Shown here one piece after another: positions 23,600 to 32,479 of a stretch of DNA of 37,137 nucleotides (the stretch's first letter is position 1; every line of letters begins with the position of its first letter). The notes under the pieces were generated by a model. It was given only the letters and a program-made list of their open reading frames with translations, searched no databases and was not told the origin of the DNA. The stretch covers positions 1 to 37,137 of the forward strand of contig NZBE01000018.1 of NCBI GenBank assembly GCA_002687745.1. The letters run 5' to 3'. The stretch is from Acidimicrobiaceae bacterium (lineage in GTDB: Bacteria; Actinomycetota; Acidimicrobiia; Acidimicrobiales; MedAcidi-G1). Position numbers and translations under genes: made by a program.

Positions 23600-26170
23600 A
23601 TGGCAGAACACACAGCCAACGGCGTAAGGCGCGCATTCGTCGACTTCTTCGTCGACAGGGGCCACCACCACGAGCCCTCCGGGAGCCTGATCCCGCACGA
23701 CCCCACGCTGTTGTTCACGGTGGCCGGAATGGTCCCCTTCAAGCCCTACTTCGTGGGTGAGCAGCCAGCCCCGTGGGACCGCGCCGTCACCGTCCAGAAG
23801 TGCGTGAGGGCCGGCGGCAAGCACAACGACCTCGACGAGGTGGGTCGCACCAGCCGACACCTCACCTTCTTCGAGATGATGGGCAACTTCAGCTTCGGCG
23901 ACTACTTCAAGTCCGACGCATGCGCCTACGCGTGGGAGTTCGTGACCGGCACGCTGGGCCTCGACCCTGAACGACTCTGGGTAACCGTGCACCTCAGCGA
24001 CGACGAGGCCGAGGCCATCTGGCGCGACGAGGTCGGCGTGCCCGCCGAGCGCATCCAACGCCTCGACGAGGACAACTACTGGCGCATGGCCGACACCGGA
24101 CCATGCGGACCCTGCTCTGAGATCTTCTGGGACAAGGGCCCCGACTTCGGCGACGACGGCGGTCCCGCCCACGGCGACGAGGAACGCTTCATCGAGATCT
24201 GGAACCTGGTGTTCATGCAGTTCGAACAGCACGAGGACGGCTCGATGACGCCGCTGCCGGCCCCGTCGATCGACACCGGCGCCGGCCTTGAGCGCATCCT
24301 CGCCGTGCTGGAGGGGGTCGACTCGGTCTGGGAGACCGACGAGTTCGTGCGCCTCCTCGCCACCATCAGCGACATCACCGGCGTGCAGCACGGCTCCAGC
24401 GAACGCACCGACGTCTCACAGCACATCCTGGCCGACCATGCCCGATCCTCGACCTTTCTCATCAGCGACGGGGTGTTCCCCAGCAACGAGGACCGCGGCT
24501 ACGTGCTGCGCCGCATCATCCGACGGGCCGTGCGCCACGCCTGGCTTCTCGGGGTCGAGGACCTCGTCATGCCAGCCCTGGTCGATGCGGTGGTGGCCAT
24601 CATGGGTGACGACTACCCCGACCTGGTCCGCAACCACGCCTTCGTGCGCGACATCCTCGAGCGCGAGGAGGGCCGCTTCAGGGAGACCCTGCGGACCGGC
24701 CTGGCGATCCTCGACGATGCGCTCGACGGCCTGGGCGAGGGCTCCACCCTCGACGGAGACGTGGCTTTCAAGCTGCACGACACCTACGGCTTCCCCCTCG
24801 AGCTGACCCAGGAGATCACGGCCGAAAAGGGCGTGGCCGTCGACAACGAGGCCTTCGGCGTGGCAATGGCCCGCCAACAGGAGATGGCCCGCTCAGCCCG
24901 AAAGGACGGCAGCACCGCCGCTGTCGGTGACCTGCGTTCCGTGCTCGAGGCCGGCGGCCCCACCGTGTTCGTAGGGCGCGACCGGAACGAGGCCGAGGCT
25001 GTGGTCGTCTACTCAGACGGTGACGTAGTGGTCCTGGACCGAACACCGTTCTATGCCGAGGCCGGCGGCCAGGTGGGCGACACCGGAACCATGACATGGG
25101 AGGGCGGATCCGTCGACGTGATCGACACCACCCTCGCCCTCGACGGCCTGCACTGCCACAGGGTCGCAGCCGACGGACAGGGCCCCGAGGTGGGACAGAC
25201 CGTGACGGCCGCCATTGATACCGAACGCCGCGCGGCAATCCGCCGCAACCACACCGGAACCCACATCCTCCACTGGGCGCTGCGACATGTGCTGGGCGAC
25301 CACGTCAAGCAGCAGGGATCATGGGTCGGACCCGACCACCTTCGCTTCGACTTCAGCCACTTCGAGGCCATGACCGCCGAACAGGTCACGGCTGTCGAGA
25401 ACCTCACCAACGCCGAGATCCTCTCCAACCACGAATGCCGCAACTTCGAGACCCCCCGCGAAGAAGCCGAGGCCCTCGGCGCCATTGCCTTCTTCGGTGA
25501 CAGGTACGGAGACCAGGTGCGTGTGCTCGAGGCCGGCCCCAACTCAGTTGAACTCTGCGGTGGAACCCACGTGTCGGCCCTTGGCGACATCGGGCCCGTG
25601 AAGATCACCTCAGAGGGCTCGATCGGCTCCAACATCCGCCGCCTCGAGGCCATCACCGGAACCGCACCCATAGAACGGCTCCGTGGGGCCGAGGCATCCC
25701 TGGCCGAGGCCGCCGACCTGGTGGGCGTACCGGTCGACGACCTCATCGACGGCATCACCCGCCGCCTGGCCGAGGCCAAGGCCGTTCGCTCCGACCTGGC
25801 CGGCGCCAGACGCCAGCTGGCCCTGGGACGTGCCGACGAACTGGCATCTTCGGCCGACAACGGCATCGTCGTGACCATGGTCGACGGCATGGACCGCGAC
25901 GGCCTCCGCGACCTGGCAGCAGCAGTGCGCGACCGCGACGGAGTACGGGCCGTGGTGCTGGGCACGTCGCCCGACGGAGGCGGGGCAGCCCTGGTGGCAG
26001 CCGTTGCCCCCGACAGCGGCCTCGACGCAGGTGCGCTGGTAGCCGACGCAGCCAGGACGATCGACGGTGGTGGACGCCCGAGCCCAGACCTCACCGTTGT
26101 CGGCGGCAGGTCCCCCGAGAACCTTCCCGAGGCACTCGAACAGGCACGGGCAGCAGCCCTGGCCGGCTAG
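23600..26170 (+). CDS. alaS: Alanyl-tRNA synthetase
   Basis: AlaS (856 residues) charges tRNA-Ala and edits Ser- and Gly-tRNA-Ala. The class II core at the N-terminus has LLFTVAGMVPFKPYF, QKCVRAGGKHNDLDEVG and TFFEMMGNFSFGDYF. The tRNA-binding region follows. The editing domain has its zinc ligands: HTGTH (about residue 555) and the later CGGTH. A short C-Ala domain ends the protein. Length is slightly below the ~875 of E. coli. It precedes ruvX and mltG, as in most actinobacteria. Confidence 0.96.
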   Translation: MAEHTANGVRRAFVDFFVDRGHHHEPSGSLIPHDPTLLFTVAGMVPFKPYFVGEQPAPWDRAVTVQKCVRAGGKHNDLDEVGRTSRHLTFFEMMGNFSFGDYFKSDACAYAWEFVTGTLGLDPERLWVTVHLSDDEAEAIWRDEVGVPAERIQRLDEDNYWRMADTGPCGPCSEIFWDKGPDFGDDGGPAHGDEERFIEIWNLVFMQFEQHEDGSMTPLPAPSIDTGAGLERILAVLEGVDSVWETDEFVRLLATISDITGVQHGSSERTDVSQHILADHARSSTFLISDGVFPSNEDRGYVLRRIIRRAVRHAWLLGVEDLVMPALVDAVVAIMGDDYPDLVRNHAFVRDILEREEGRFRETLRTGLAILDDALDGLGEGSTLDGDVAFKLHDTYGFPLELTQEITAEKGVAVDNEAFGVAMARQQEMARSARKDGSTAAVGDLRSVLEAGGPTVFVGRDRNEAEAVVVYSDGDVVVLDRTPFYAEAGGQVGDTGTMTWEGGSVDVIDTTLALDGLHCHRVAADGQGPEVGQTVTAAIDTERRAAIRRNHTGTHILHWALRHVLGDHVKQQGSWVGPDHLRFDFSHFEAMTAEQVTAVENLTNAEILSNHECRNFETPREEAEALGAIAFFGDRYGDQVRVLEAGPNSVELCGGTHVSALGDIGPVKITSEGSIGSNIRRLEAITGTAPIERLRGAEASLAEAADLVGVPVDDLIDGITRRLAEAKAVRSDLAGARRQLALGRADELASSADNGIVVTMVDGMDRDGLRDLAAAVRDRDGVRAVVLGTSPDGGGAALVAAVAPDSGLDAGALVADAARTIDGGGRPSPDLTVVGGRSPENLPEALEQARAAALAG

Positions 26171-26185
26171 GCCCGCGGCGCAGTC

Positions 26186-26614
26186 GTGCGGGCGATCGGC
26201 CTCGACCTTGGAACGAAGCGGATCGGCGTGGCCGTCAGCGACAGTGACGGCCGGCTGGCAATGCCCATCGAGGTTCTGGAACGCACCGGCGACAGGGAGG
26301 GCGAACACCGCGCTGTGGCAGCCCTCGTCGCCGAATGGGAGGCCGAGGTCGTGGTTGTCGGCGTGCCCTACTCTCTCGACGGCTCAATCGGCCCGATGGC
26401 CAGGACCATGATCGCCGAAGCCGACCGGTTGGCAGCGCTGCTCACCGTGCCGGTCCAGACACACGATGAGCGCCTCACCACGGTCACCGCCGACCGCCAA
26501 CTTCGCGAACAGGACATGCGCGGAGAGGATCGCCGCAAGGTTGTCGACAAGGTGGCCGCCTCGGTGATGCTCCAGGCATGGCTCGATGGCCGGTCAGGGG
26601 AGCAGTCCCCGTGA
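26186..26614 (+). CDS. ruvX: RuvX/YqgF family RNase H-like nuclease
   Basis: The 142-residue protein belongs to the RuvC/RNase H fold. The conserved GLDLGTKRIGVAVSD opening holds the first acidic residue; VVGVPYSLDGSIGPMA and QTHDERLTT hold the second region, and KVVDKVAASVMLQAWLD the last (D near residue 123). YqgF proteins act in 16S rRNA maturation, and RuvX of Mycobacterium resolves junctions. The start is GTG 26186, 15 bases after alaS. The stop overlaps mltG as GTGA. Confidence 0.93.
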   Translation: MRAIGLDLGTKRIGVAVSDSDGRLAMPIEVLERTGDREGEHRAVAALVAEWEAEVVVVGVPYSLDGSIGPMARTMIAEADRLAALLTVPVQTHDERLTTVTADRQLREQDMRGEDRRKVVDKVAASVMLQAWLDGRSGEQSP

Positions 26615-27936
26615 GCGACGACACCCCTGTCACCCCCGACGCACCTGACGGGACCGGCAGCGACCACCTCGACCTGCACTCCGAACCCGGGTTCGCGGAG
26701 ACCCGACCGGTCGAGAAGGTGCCCGCGTGGGAGGCCGACCCGCCCGGTCCAGAGCCCGACGATGCCATCGTCACGACGCGCCCCCTTCCGACCGATGAAC
26801 CCAGCCCCGATGTCACATGGGTGCGCCACCGTCCGCTGCTGGGGCCCATTCCCAGGTGGGGAGGAGTGGTCGCCGTGGTGCTGCTCGGAGCGGCTGTCGC
26901 CTTCAGCGGGTTCCGCGGCTGGGTCGACAGCCAGCTTCGCCCCAGCGCACCGCCCGGCGACGAGGTCGAGCTGACCATCCAGGAAGGCTGGTCGACCAAC
27001 GACGTCGCGGTGGCCCTTGGCGATGCCGGCGTGATCGACCATCCTGCAATGTTCCGCCAGTGGATGCGGTGTCCCTCTGGACTGCAGTGGCTCATCGACT
27101 GTTCGGCCGGCACCGAGTACTCGTTCCAGGCGGGCGACTACGTGCTCCGGGAACACCTCTCATTTGACGACACCGTTGCGCTGCTGGAAGAGGGTCCCCT
27201 GCCCGAAGAGGTTGTCCGCATCACGATCCCCGAGGGCCTGACCCTCAACCAGATGGTGAACCGGGTGGTCCGCAGAATGCCCACCTTCGACGAGGCCCAG
27301 ATGCGTGCCGCCCTCGCCAGCGACCGCCTCATCTGGGAGCACTATCCCGGTGAGCTGCCGTTCCTTCTGGTTGAGGGCCTGCTGTTCCCGGACACCTACC
27401 AGCTCGACGATGCCACGATCACCGACGAACTGGGGCTGCTGATCCGCATGCACAATCAGTTCCTGGCGGTCGTGGACGAACTCAACCTGGAGCAGCGTTC
27501 GGTGGACCTGGGCCTCACCCCGTACGACACCGTCATCCTGGCCTCGCTCATCGAGGAGGAGGCCCTGCTCGACGGGGACCGGGCCAAGATCAGCCGGGTC
27601 ATCCACAACAGGTTGAACCTGGGTTGGACGCTCGGAATCGACGCCAGCACCCGGTACGCCGTTGCCAAGACAGCGGGCGAACCCCTCACCGCCGAGGACC
27701 TCGCCACCGAGTCCATGTGGAATACGAGGGTCGTGGTCGGCCTTCCGCCCACGCCCATCGCCGCCCCCGGCCGGGCGTCCCTCGAGGCCGCCCTGGCACC
27801 GGCCGACGGTTCCTGGCTCTACTACGTGCGTACCGACGAGAACGACGTCGTGGGGGCCCACACGTTTGCCGAGACCGCCGACGAGTTCGAGGCTGCCCGC
27901 CGGGTATGTGTGGAAAAGGACCTTGGCTGTGGCTGA
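26611..27936 (+). CDS. mltG: Endolytic transglycosylase MltG
   Basis: MltG (441 residues) cuts nascent glycan strands at the membrane and limits peptidoglycan chain length. The cytoplasmic N-terminus (about 82 residues) is acidic and Pro-rich; one helix spans about 84-102. The external part has a LysM-like region (LTIQEGWSTNDVAVAL) and the catalytic domain: VEGLLFPDTY, then ILASLIEEEA with the expected catalytic Glu (E315), then LPPTPIAAPGRASLEAAL. The start is GTG 26611, overlapping ruvX as GTGA. The extra Cys pair (MRCPSG, LIDCSAG) in the LysM-like region could form a disulfide outside the cell. Confidence 0.94.
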   Translation: MSDDTPVTPDAPDGTGSDHLDLHSEPGFAETRPVEKVPAWEADPPGPEPDDAIVTTRPLPTDEPSPDVTWVRHRPLLGPIPRWGGVVAVVLLGAAVAFSGFRGWVDSQLRPSAPPGDEVELTIQEGWSTNDVAVALGDAGVIDHPAMFRQWMRCPSGLQWLIDCSAGTEYSFQAGDYVLREHLSFDDTVALLEEGPLPEEVVRITIPEGLTLNQMVNRVVRRMPTFDEAQMRAALASDRLIWEHYPGELPFLLVEGLLFPDTYQLDDATITDELGLLIRMHNQFLAVVDELNLEQRSVDLGLTPYDTVILASLIEEEALLDGDRAKISRVIHNRLNLGWTLGIDASTRYAVAKTAGEPLTAEDLATESMWNTRVVVGLPPTPIAAPGRASLEAALAPADGSWLYYVRTDENDVVGAHTFAETADEFEAARRVCVEKDLGCG

Positions 27937-28777
27937 CACATCAAGGTCCCGTACCCGCATGGCGGCGGTCATCGGCTCACCGGTCGCGCACTCGCTGTCT
28001 CCGGCGATCATGAACGCGGCGTTCGCTGCAGCCGACCTGGACTGGACGTTCATTGCACACGAGGTGGCCGAGGGCGACACCAGACGGGCACTCGACTGGG
28101 CCCGCAGCGAGGGCCTCGTGGGCCTCTCGGTGACGATGCCGCACAAGGCGGCCGCTGCCGCAGCAGTTGACGAACTGGGCGACGTTGCCGGGCGCCTCAA
28201 CGCCGTGAACTGCGTCGTCGTCGACGGACAACGCCTCGTGGGCCACAACACCGATGGCGGTGGATTCATCGACGGCCTTTCCCACGATGCCGGCTTTGAC
28301 CCCGCAGGTCGCAGGATCGTCGTCCTCGGGGCTGGTGGTGCAGCCAGGGCCGTCGTGCACGCCCTGGCTGTCGCCGGAGCATCAGACGTGGCAGTGGTCA
28401 ACCGGACACCAGCCAGGGCAGAGGTGGCCGCCGGCCTCGCCGACGGGGTCGGGCGGGTGGCCGACACCGGTGCGGTGGCTGGCGCCGACCTGGTTGTCAA
28501 CGCGACGCCGCTGGGCATGGGTGAAGGTGGCTCGACCATGCCCGTCGACCCCGACCTCCTGAACCCGGGCCAGGTTGCCGTTGACCTCATCTACCACCCC
28601 CTCGCCACACCATGGGTGGTGGCACTACGCGAACGCGGGATCGAGGCCCACGGAGGCCTCTCGATGCTCATCTTCCAGGCTGCGCTGGCCTTCACCCACT
28701 GGACGGGTGGGGAGGCACCGGTTGCGGCAATGGAACAGGCTGCGCGGGCCGAGTTGGCCGCCCGCGCAGCCGGCTGA
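27929..28777 (+). CDS. aroE: Shikimate dehydrogenase
   Basis: AroE (282 residues) reduces 3-dehydroshikimate with NADPH. Substrate-binding residues are visible in GSPVAHSLSP, VTMPHK (K73) and NTDGGGF (D109). The NADP loop is VLGAGGAARAVV, and NRTPARAE and NATPLGMGEG follow. The family HNAAF motif reads MNAAF. GTG 27929 overlaps mltG by 8 bases; ATG 27959 would give the tight family N-terminus (MAAVIGSPVAHS), and I cannot decide between them. The next gene is a prepilin peptidase; aroC, often found in this neighbourhood, is not here. Confidence 0.93.
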   Translation: MADTSRSRTRMAAVIGSPVAHSLSPAIMNAAFAAADLDWTFIAHEVAEGDTRRALDWARSEGLVGLSVTMPHKAAAAAAVDELGDVAGRLNAVNCVVVDGQRLVGHNTDGGGFIDGLSHDAGFDPAGRRIVVLGAGGAARAVVHALAVAGASDVAVVNRTPARAEVAAGLADGVGRVADTGAVAGADLVVNATPLGMGEGGSTMPVDPDLLNPGQVAVDLIYHPLATPWVVALRERGIEAHGGLSMLIFQAALAFTHWTGGEAPVAAMEQAARAELAARAAG

Positions 28778-28792
28778 ACCCCTGCAATCCCC

Positions 28793-29263
28793 GTGGATCC
28801 GGCCCAGGCCGTGGCCCTGGCATGGATGACCCTCTGGATCGTGGCCCTGTCGATTGTGGACCTGCACGGCCGGCGCCTACCGGACCCGATGGTCGCCATC
28901 CTCCTGGCGGGTCTCGTGTTCCTCGACGCAGCCGCGGCCGTCTCAGGTGGGCGCCCCGGGAGCCTGTTGTGGGCCTGTGCCGGCGCTCTCGCGTACGGCG
29001 GCCTGCTGTTCACGGTCCGGGAACTCGCCCCATCGGGCCTCGGCGGTGGCGACGTGAAGTTGGCCGTTCCCCTGGGATGGCAGATCGGCTTCGCTGCGGG
29101 AGGCGGGTTTCCCACAGCGGTCCTCACTGCGCTGGTGCTCGCATGCCTGTTCGCCCTGGTGTGGCAGGTTCTCGGTCGGCTCCGCGGGCACGGGTGGCCC
29201 CAGACGCTGGCATTCGGTCCGTGGCTGGGGGCCGCAGCGGTCATTGTCGTTTCCATCACCTGA
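28793..29263 (+). CDS. A24-type prepilin peptidase, minimal form
   Basis: The protein has 156 residues with about five hydrophobic helices. The two catalytic aspartates of the GxGD peptidases are seen in IVDLHGRRLPD (the Asp of DLHG) and GGGDVKLAVP. The N-terminal methylase domain and zinc Cys pairs of full PilD proteins are missing, so it resembles the short TadV/CpaA or archaeal-type form. It would process type IV pilin or Tad pilin leaders, but no pilin gene is in the window. The start is GTG 28793, 15 bases after aroE. Confidence 0.88.
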   Translation: MDPAQAVALAWMTLWIVALSIVDLHGRRLPDPMVAILLAGLVFLDAAAAVSGGRPGSLLWACAGALAYGGLLFTVRELAPSGLGGGDVKLAVPLGWQIGFAAGGGFPTAVLTALVLACLFALVWQVLGRLRGHGWPQTLAFGPWLGAAAVIVVSIT

Positions 29264-29298
29264 AGCGGAATTCGCCCGAGCCGGGGGGTCGGCATCAG

Positions 29299-29304
29299 TA
29301 GCCT
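29299..29304 (+). promoter_or_regulatory. -10 box TAGCCT, leaderless start of aroK
   Basis: TAGCCT ends 6 bases before ATG 29311. It is the same hexamer as at hisS. Confidence 0.5.
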
Positions 29305-29310
29305 GTCGTG

Positions 29311-29859
29311 ATGGCAACCGACCACAACGCCCCGGGTGGGCCCCACCTGGCGCTGGTGGGCCTCATGGGAGCCGGAAAGAGCGAGGTCGGCGCAGCCGTG
29401 GCCCAGCGCCGGAGCCTCCGCCACCTGGACCTCGACGTGCTGGTGACCGGCCGCGAGGGTCGTTCAGTCGGCGTGCTGTTCGAGGAACTGGGCGAGTCCG
29501 GCTTTCGGGACTGTGAGCAGGCAGCGCTGGCAGACGTGCTGTCGTTGGTGCAACCCGTGGTGCTGTCCACCGGCGGAGGAGTGCTCGAACGCCTGCCAAA
29601 CAGGGAACTTCTGTCCGAGCGGGCCACGGTCGTCTGGCTGAGGGCCCGGCCGGAGACACTCGCCGAGCGGGTCGGCGACGGTGTCGGCAGACCCCTCCTC
29701 CAGACAGGCAACCCGGCCGAGGTGCTCGCAGAGCTGTCGACCCGGCGCGGCCCCGACTACGAGGCCGCAGCCGACCACGTGGTCGACACCGACGACATGA
29801 CCGTCGACGAGGTGGCCGACTCCGTCGTAGCCGCACTGCCGGACCCGGTGACCACATGA
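29311..29859 (+). CDS. aroK: Shikimate kinase
   Basis: AroK (182 residues) phosphorylates shikimate at the 3-hydroxyl. Walker A is GLMGAGKSEVG. The DxD-like shikimate contact is DLDVLV, the FRDCE segment and VLSTGGG follow, and the lid carries GRPLLQ. The start is ATG 29311; a GTG directly before it (29308) is in frame but too close to the -10 box. The ATGA overlap with aroB (29856-29859) makes a coupled pair. Confidence 0.95.
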   Translation: MATDHNAPGGPHLALVGLMGAGKSEVGAAVAQRRSLRHLDLDVLVTGREGRSVGVLFEELGESGFRDCEQAALADVLSLVQPVVLSTGGGVLERLPNRELLSERATVVWLRARPETLAERVGDGVGRPLLQTGNPAEVLAELSTRRGPDYEAAADHVVDTDDMTVDEVADSVVAALPDPVTT

Positions 29860-30857
29860 TCACCGTCGACGTACCGCTGCCCGGCGGACGCTCCTACCCG
29901 GTTGTGATCGGTCCAGCGGCCGTCGACGCCATGTCGACCGTGCTCCCAGCCACGTCGCGTGTCGCCGTCGTCACCCAGAAGGAAATCGGGGTGGAGATCG
30001 AGACCGCCGGCGGACAGCGCGTATTCACCATCCCCGACGGAGAGTCTGCCAAGACCCTCTCCACGATCGAGGACCTGTGCAGCGGCTTCGCCTCATGGGG
30101 CCTCACAAGGGGCGATCTGGTCATCGGCGTCGGAGGGGGAGTGGTTACCGACGTGGCCGGATTCGCCGCAGCCAGCTACCACCGGGGCATACCCGTGGCC
30201 CACGTGGCCACAACCCTGCTGGCCCAGATCGACGCAGCCATCGGCGGCAAGACGGGCGTCAACCTGCCCGAGGGCAAGAACCTGGTGGGGGCGTTCTGGC
30301 AGCCGGTAGCCGTGTTCTGCGACACTGACACCCTGGTGACCCTCCCCGAGCGCGAGGTGCGTTGCGGCAGGGGGGAGATGGCCAAGTACCACTTCCTCGG
30401 TGGCGAGGACATCGAAGGCCTCGACATCGCTGAACAGGTTGCCAGATGTGTGGAGATCAAGGCCCGGGTGGTGGCCGCCGACGAACGCGAGTCCGGCCAC
30501 CGGGCGGTGCTCAACTACGGGCACACCCTCGCCCACGCCATAGAGACCACCGGTCGCTACGACATGCGCCACGGCGAGGCCGTGGCCGTGGGCCTGGTGT
30601 ACGCAGCGGAGCTGGCAGCGGCACTCGGCCGCATAGACACCGACAGGGTCGCAGAACACCGCCGCATCGTCGACCACTACGACCTGCCGTCGGCACTTCC
30701 CGCCGGAGCCGACGACGACGAACTTCTGGCGGCAATGGGTCGCGACAAGAAGGCACTCGACGGCCTGACCTTCGTGCTGGACGGCCCCAACGGGGTTGAG
30801 CCGGTCCACGGAGTTGCCTCCGACCTTGTAGGAAAGACCCTGGACACGGTGAGATGA
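29856..30857 (+). CDS. aroB: 3-dehydroquinate synthase
   Basis: AroB (333 residues) converts DAHP to 3-dehydroquinate with NAD+ and a divalent metal. The NAD loop is VIGVGGGVVTDVAGFAAASYHRG. The IDAAIGGKTGVNLPEGKNLVGAFWQP signature is complete. Metal ligands include the Glu in GRGEMAKYHFL and His in NYGHTLAHAIE and RHGEAVAVG. It is about 25 residues shorter than the E. coli enzyme. Start ATG 29856 overlaps aroK. Confidence 0.95.
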   Translation: MITVDVPLPGGRSYPVVIGPAAVDAMSTVLPATSRVAVVTQKEIGVEIETAGGQRVFTIPDGESAKTLSTIEDLCSGFASWGLTRGDLVIGVGGGVVTDVAGFAAASYHRGIPVAHVATTLLAQIDAAIGGKTGVNLPEGKNLVGAFWQPVAVFCDTDTLVTLPEREVRCGRGEMAKYHFLGGEDIEGLDIAEQVARCVEIKARVVAADERESGHRAVLNYGHTLAHAIETTGRYDMRHGEAVAVGLVYAAELAAALGRIDTDRVAEHRRIVDHYDLPSALPAGADDDELLAAMGRDKKALDGLTFVLDGPNGVEPVHGVASDLVGKTLDTVR

Positions 30858-30885
30858 ACCCTGGGAACGAGAGGAACCGCCAACC

Positions 30886-31332
30886 ATGAGCACACAGACC
30901 GTGATGGTCCTGTCGGGCCCCAACCTGAACCTGCTCGGCGAGCGGGAACCCGAGGTGTATGGCGCTGACACCCTCGACGACCACCTGGCCGTGGCAACCG
31001 AGGCGGCCACAGCCCACGGCCTGGCTGTCGAGCACCTGCAGTCGAACCACGAGGGTGAGCTGGTCGACGCAATCCACTCAGCCCGTACCAGCTGTGCTGC
31101 GATCGTCATCAACCCCGGTGCCTTCACCCACTACGCCTGGGCCATCCACGATGCCCTCGCCGCCTTCGACGGTCCGGTCATCGAGGTGCACCTGTCCAAC
31201 CCGGCAGCCCGCGAGCCGTGGCGCCACACCTCGGTCGTGGCACCCGTGGCCGCCGGCACCATCGCCGGGTTCGGAAGCGACGGCTACCGCCTGGCAATGG
31301 ATGCCGTGGCGGCCCTGCTGGCTTCAGCCTGA
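30886..31332 (+). CDS. aroQ: Type II 3-dehydroquinate dehydratase
   Basis: AroQ (148 residues) dehydrates 3-dehydroquinate to 3-dehydroshikimate, the step between AroB and AroE. It has the family opening LSGPNLNLLGEREPEVYG with the catalytic Tyr, then QSNHEGELVD, INPGAFTHY and EVHLSNP. A Shine-Dalgarno (GAGAGGAA) precedes ATG 30886. With aroE, aroK and aroB the window covers four of the seven shikimate steps. Confidence 0.95.
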   Translation: MSTQTVMVLSGPNLNLLGEREPEVYGADTLDDHLAVATEAATAHGLAVEHLQSNHEGELVDAIHSARTSCAAIVINPGAFTHYAWAIHDALAAFDGPVIEVHLSNPAAREPWRHTSVVAPVAAGTIAGFGSDGYRLAMDAVAALLASA

Positions 31333-31339
31333 GCAACCG

Positions 31340-32437
31340 GTGGCGACGCCTGTGCTCCCGCCCATGGAGGTGGGGCTGCGCCTGGGCCGGCTCCGGGCCA
31401 GCCTGGATGACGCCGGCTGCGGCGCACTGCTCGTCACCTCCACCACCAACATCGGATACCTCACAGGGTTTACCGGCTCGGCCGGGATGCTCCTGGTGGA
31501 TGCGGACCGGGCCGTGCTGGTAACCGACGGCCGCTACCGCGACCAGGCACCGAGGGAGGTCACCGCCGCATGTAGCGAGGTTGAGGTGGAGGTGGCGGTC
31601 GACGGACGCCAGAAGCTGCTGAGCGGCCTCACCGCCGGTATCACCAGCCTTGGCCTCGAAGCCGGTTCCATCACATGGGCACAGCAGCGCAGGTTCGTCG
31701 ACTGGTTCAACGGAACAACCCTTGCCGCCACCGACGGACTCGTCGAGACCCTGCGCGAGGTCAAGGACGAAGGAGAGCTTGCCCGCATCTCAGCCGCCGC
31801 TGCGATAGCCGACGGTGCACTCGCCGAGGTCTGCCCGATGCTTGACACAGGACCAACCGAGAGGCAGGTCGCCTCAGCGTTGGACAACGCCATGCGGGAC
31901 CTCGGTGCATCCGACAGGGCCTTTGAGACCATCGTGGTGGCAGGACCCAACAGCGCCCACCCCCATGCCCGCCCCGGCGACAGGACCATCGCCCACGGAG
32001 ACCTCGTGGTCTGCGACCTGGGCGCCATCGTCGACGGCTACCACTCCGACATGACCCGTTCCACCCGTATCGGTGGAACAGGTGACGGCCGCGAGGCCGA
32101 AATGCTCACTGCGGTGCTTGCGGCACAGAAGGCAGGCATCGCAGCCATTGCCGACGGCGTGGCAGCTGCCGCAGTAGACACCGCATGCCGTGACGTCCTC
32201 ACAGAGGCCGGCCTCGGGGACGCATTCACACATGGAACCGGTCACGGCGTGGGCCTCGACATCCACGAGGGGCCGGCCCTGTCGGGAACGTCCACTGCTA
32301 CCCTTCGCAGCGGCCAGGTGGTCACCGTCGAACCGGGCGCCTACATCGCCGGAGTCGGCGGCGTCCGCTGGGAGGACACGGTGGTCGTGGAGGGGGGCGG
32401 CTGCCGACGCCTCACCATGTCGCCGAGTGCCACCTGA
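31340..32437 (+). CDS. M24B metallopeptidase, Xaa-Pro peptidase family
   Basis: The 365-residue protein has an N-terminal creatinase-type domain (YLTGFTGSAGMLLVD, VTDGRYRDQA) and a C-terminal pita-bread peptidase domain. The five metal ligands are all visible: the two Asp of CDLGAIVDGYHSDMTRS, His of HGTGHGVGLDIHE, Glu of TVEPGAY and Glu of VRWEDTVVV. It should cut N-terminal Xaa-Pro bonds. The usual actinobacterial context (aroQ, this peptidase, efp, nusB) is kept. The start is GTG 31340, 7 bases after aroQ; ATG 31364 is an alternative. Confidence 0.93.
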   Translation: MATPVLPPMEVGLRLGRLRASLDDAGCGALLVTSTTNIGYLTGFTGSAGMLLVDADRAVLVTDGRYRDQAPREVTAACSEVEVEVAVDGRQKLLSGLTAGITSLGLEAGSITWAQQRRFVDWFNGTTLAATDGLVETLREVKDEGELARISAAAAIADGALAEVCPMLDTGPTERQVASALDNAMRDLGASDRAFETIVVAGPNSAHPHARPGDRTIAHGDLVVCDLGAIVDGYHSDMTRSTRIGGTGDGREAEMLTAVLAAQKAGIAAIADGVAAAAVDTACRDVLTEAGLGDAFTHGTGHGVGLDIHEGPALSGTSTATLRSGQVVTVEPGAYIAGVGGVRWEDTVVVEGGGCRRLTMSPSAT

Positions 32438-32479
32438 GACGCAACACCACCCACCACACCCCGACAGCGAGACCAGAAC

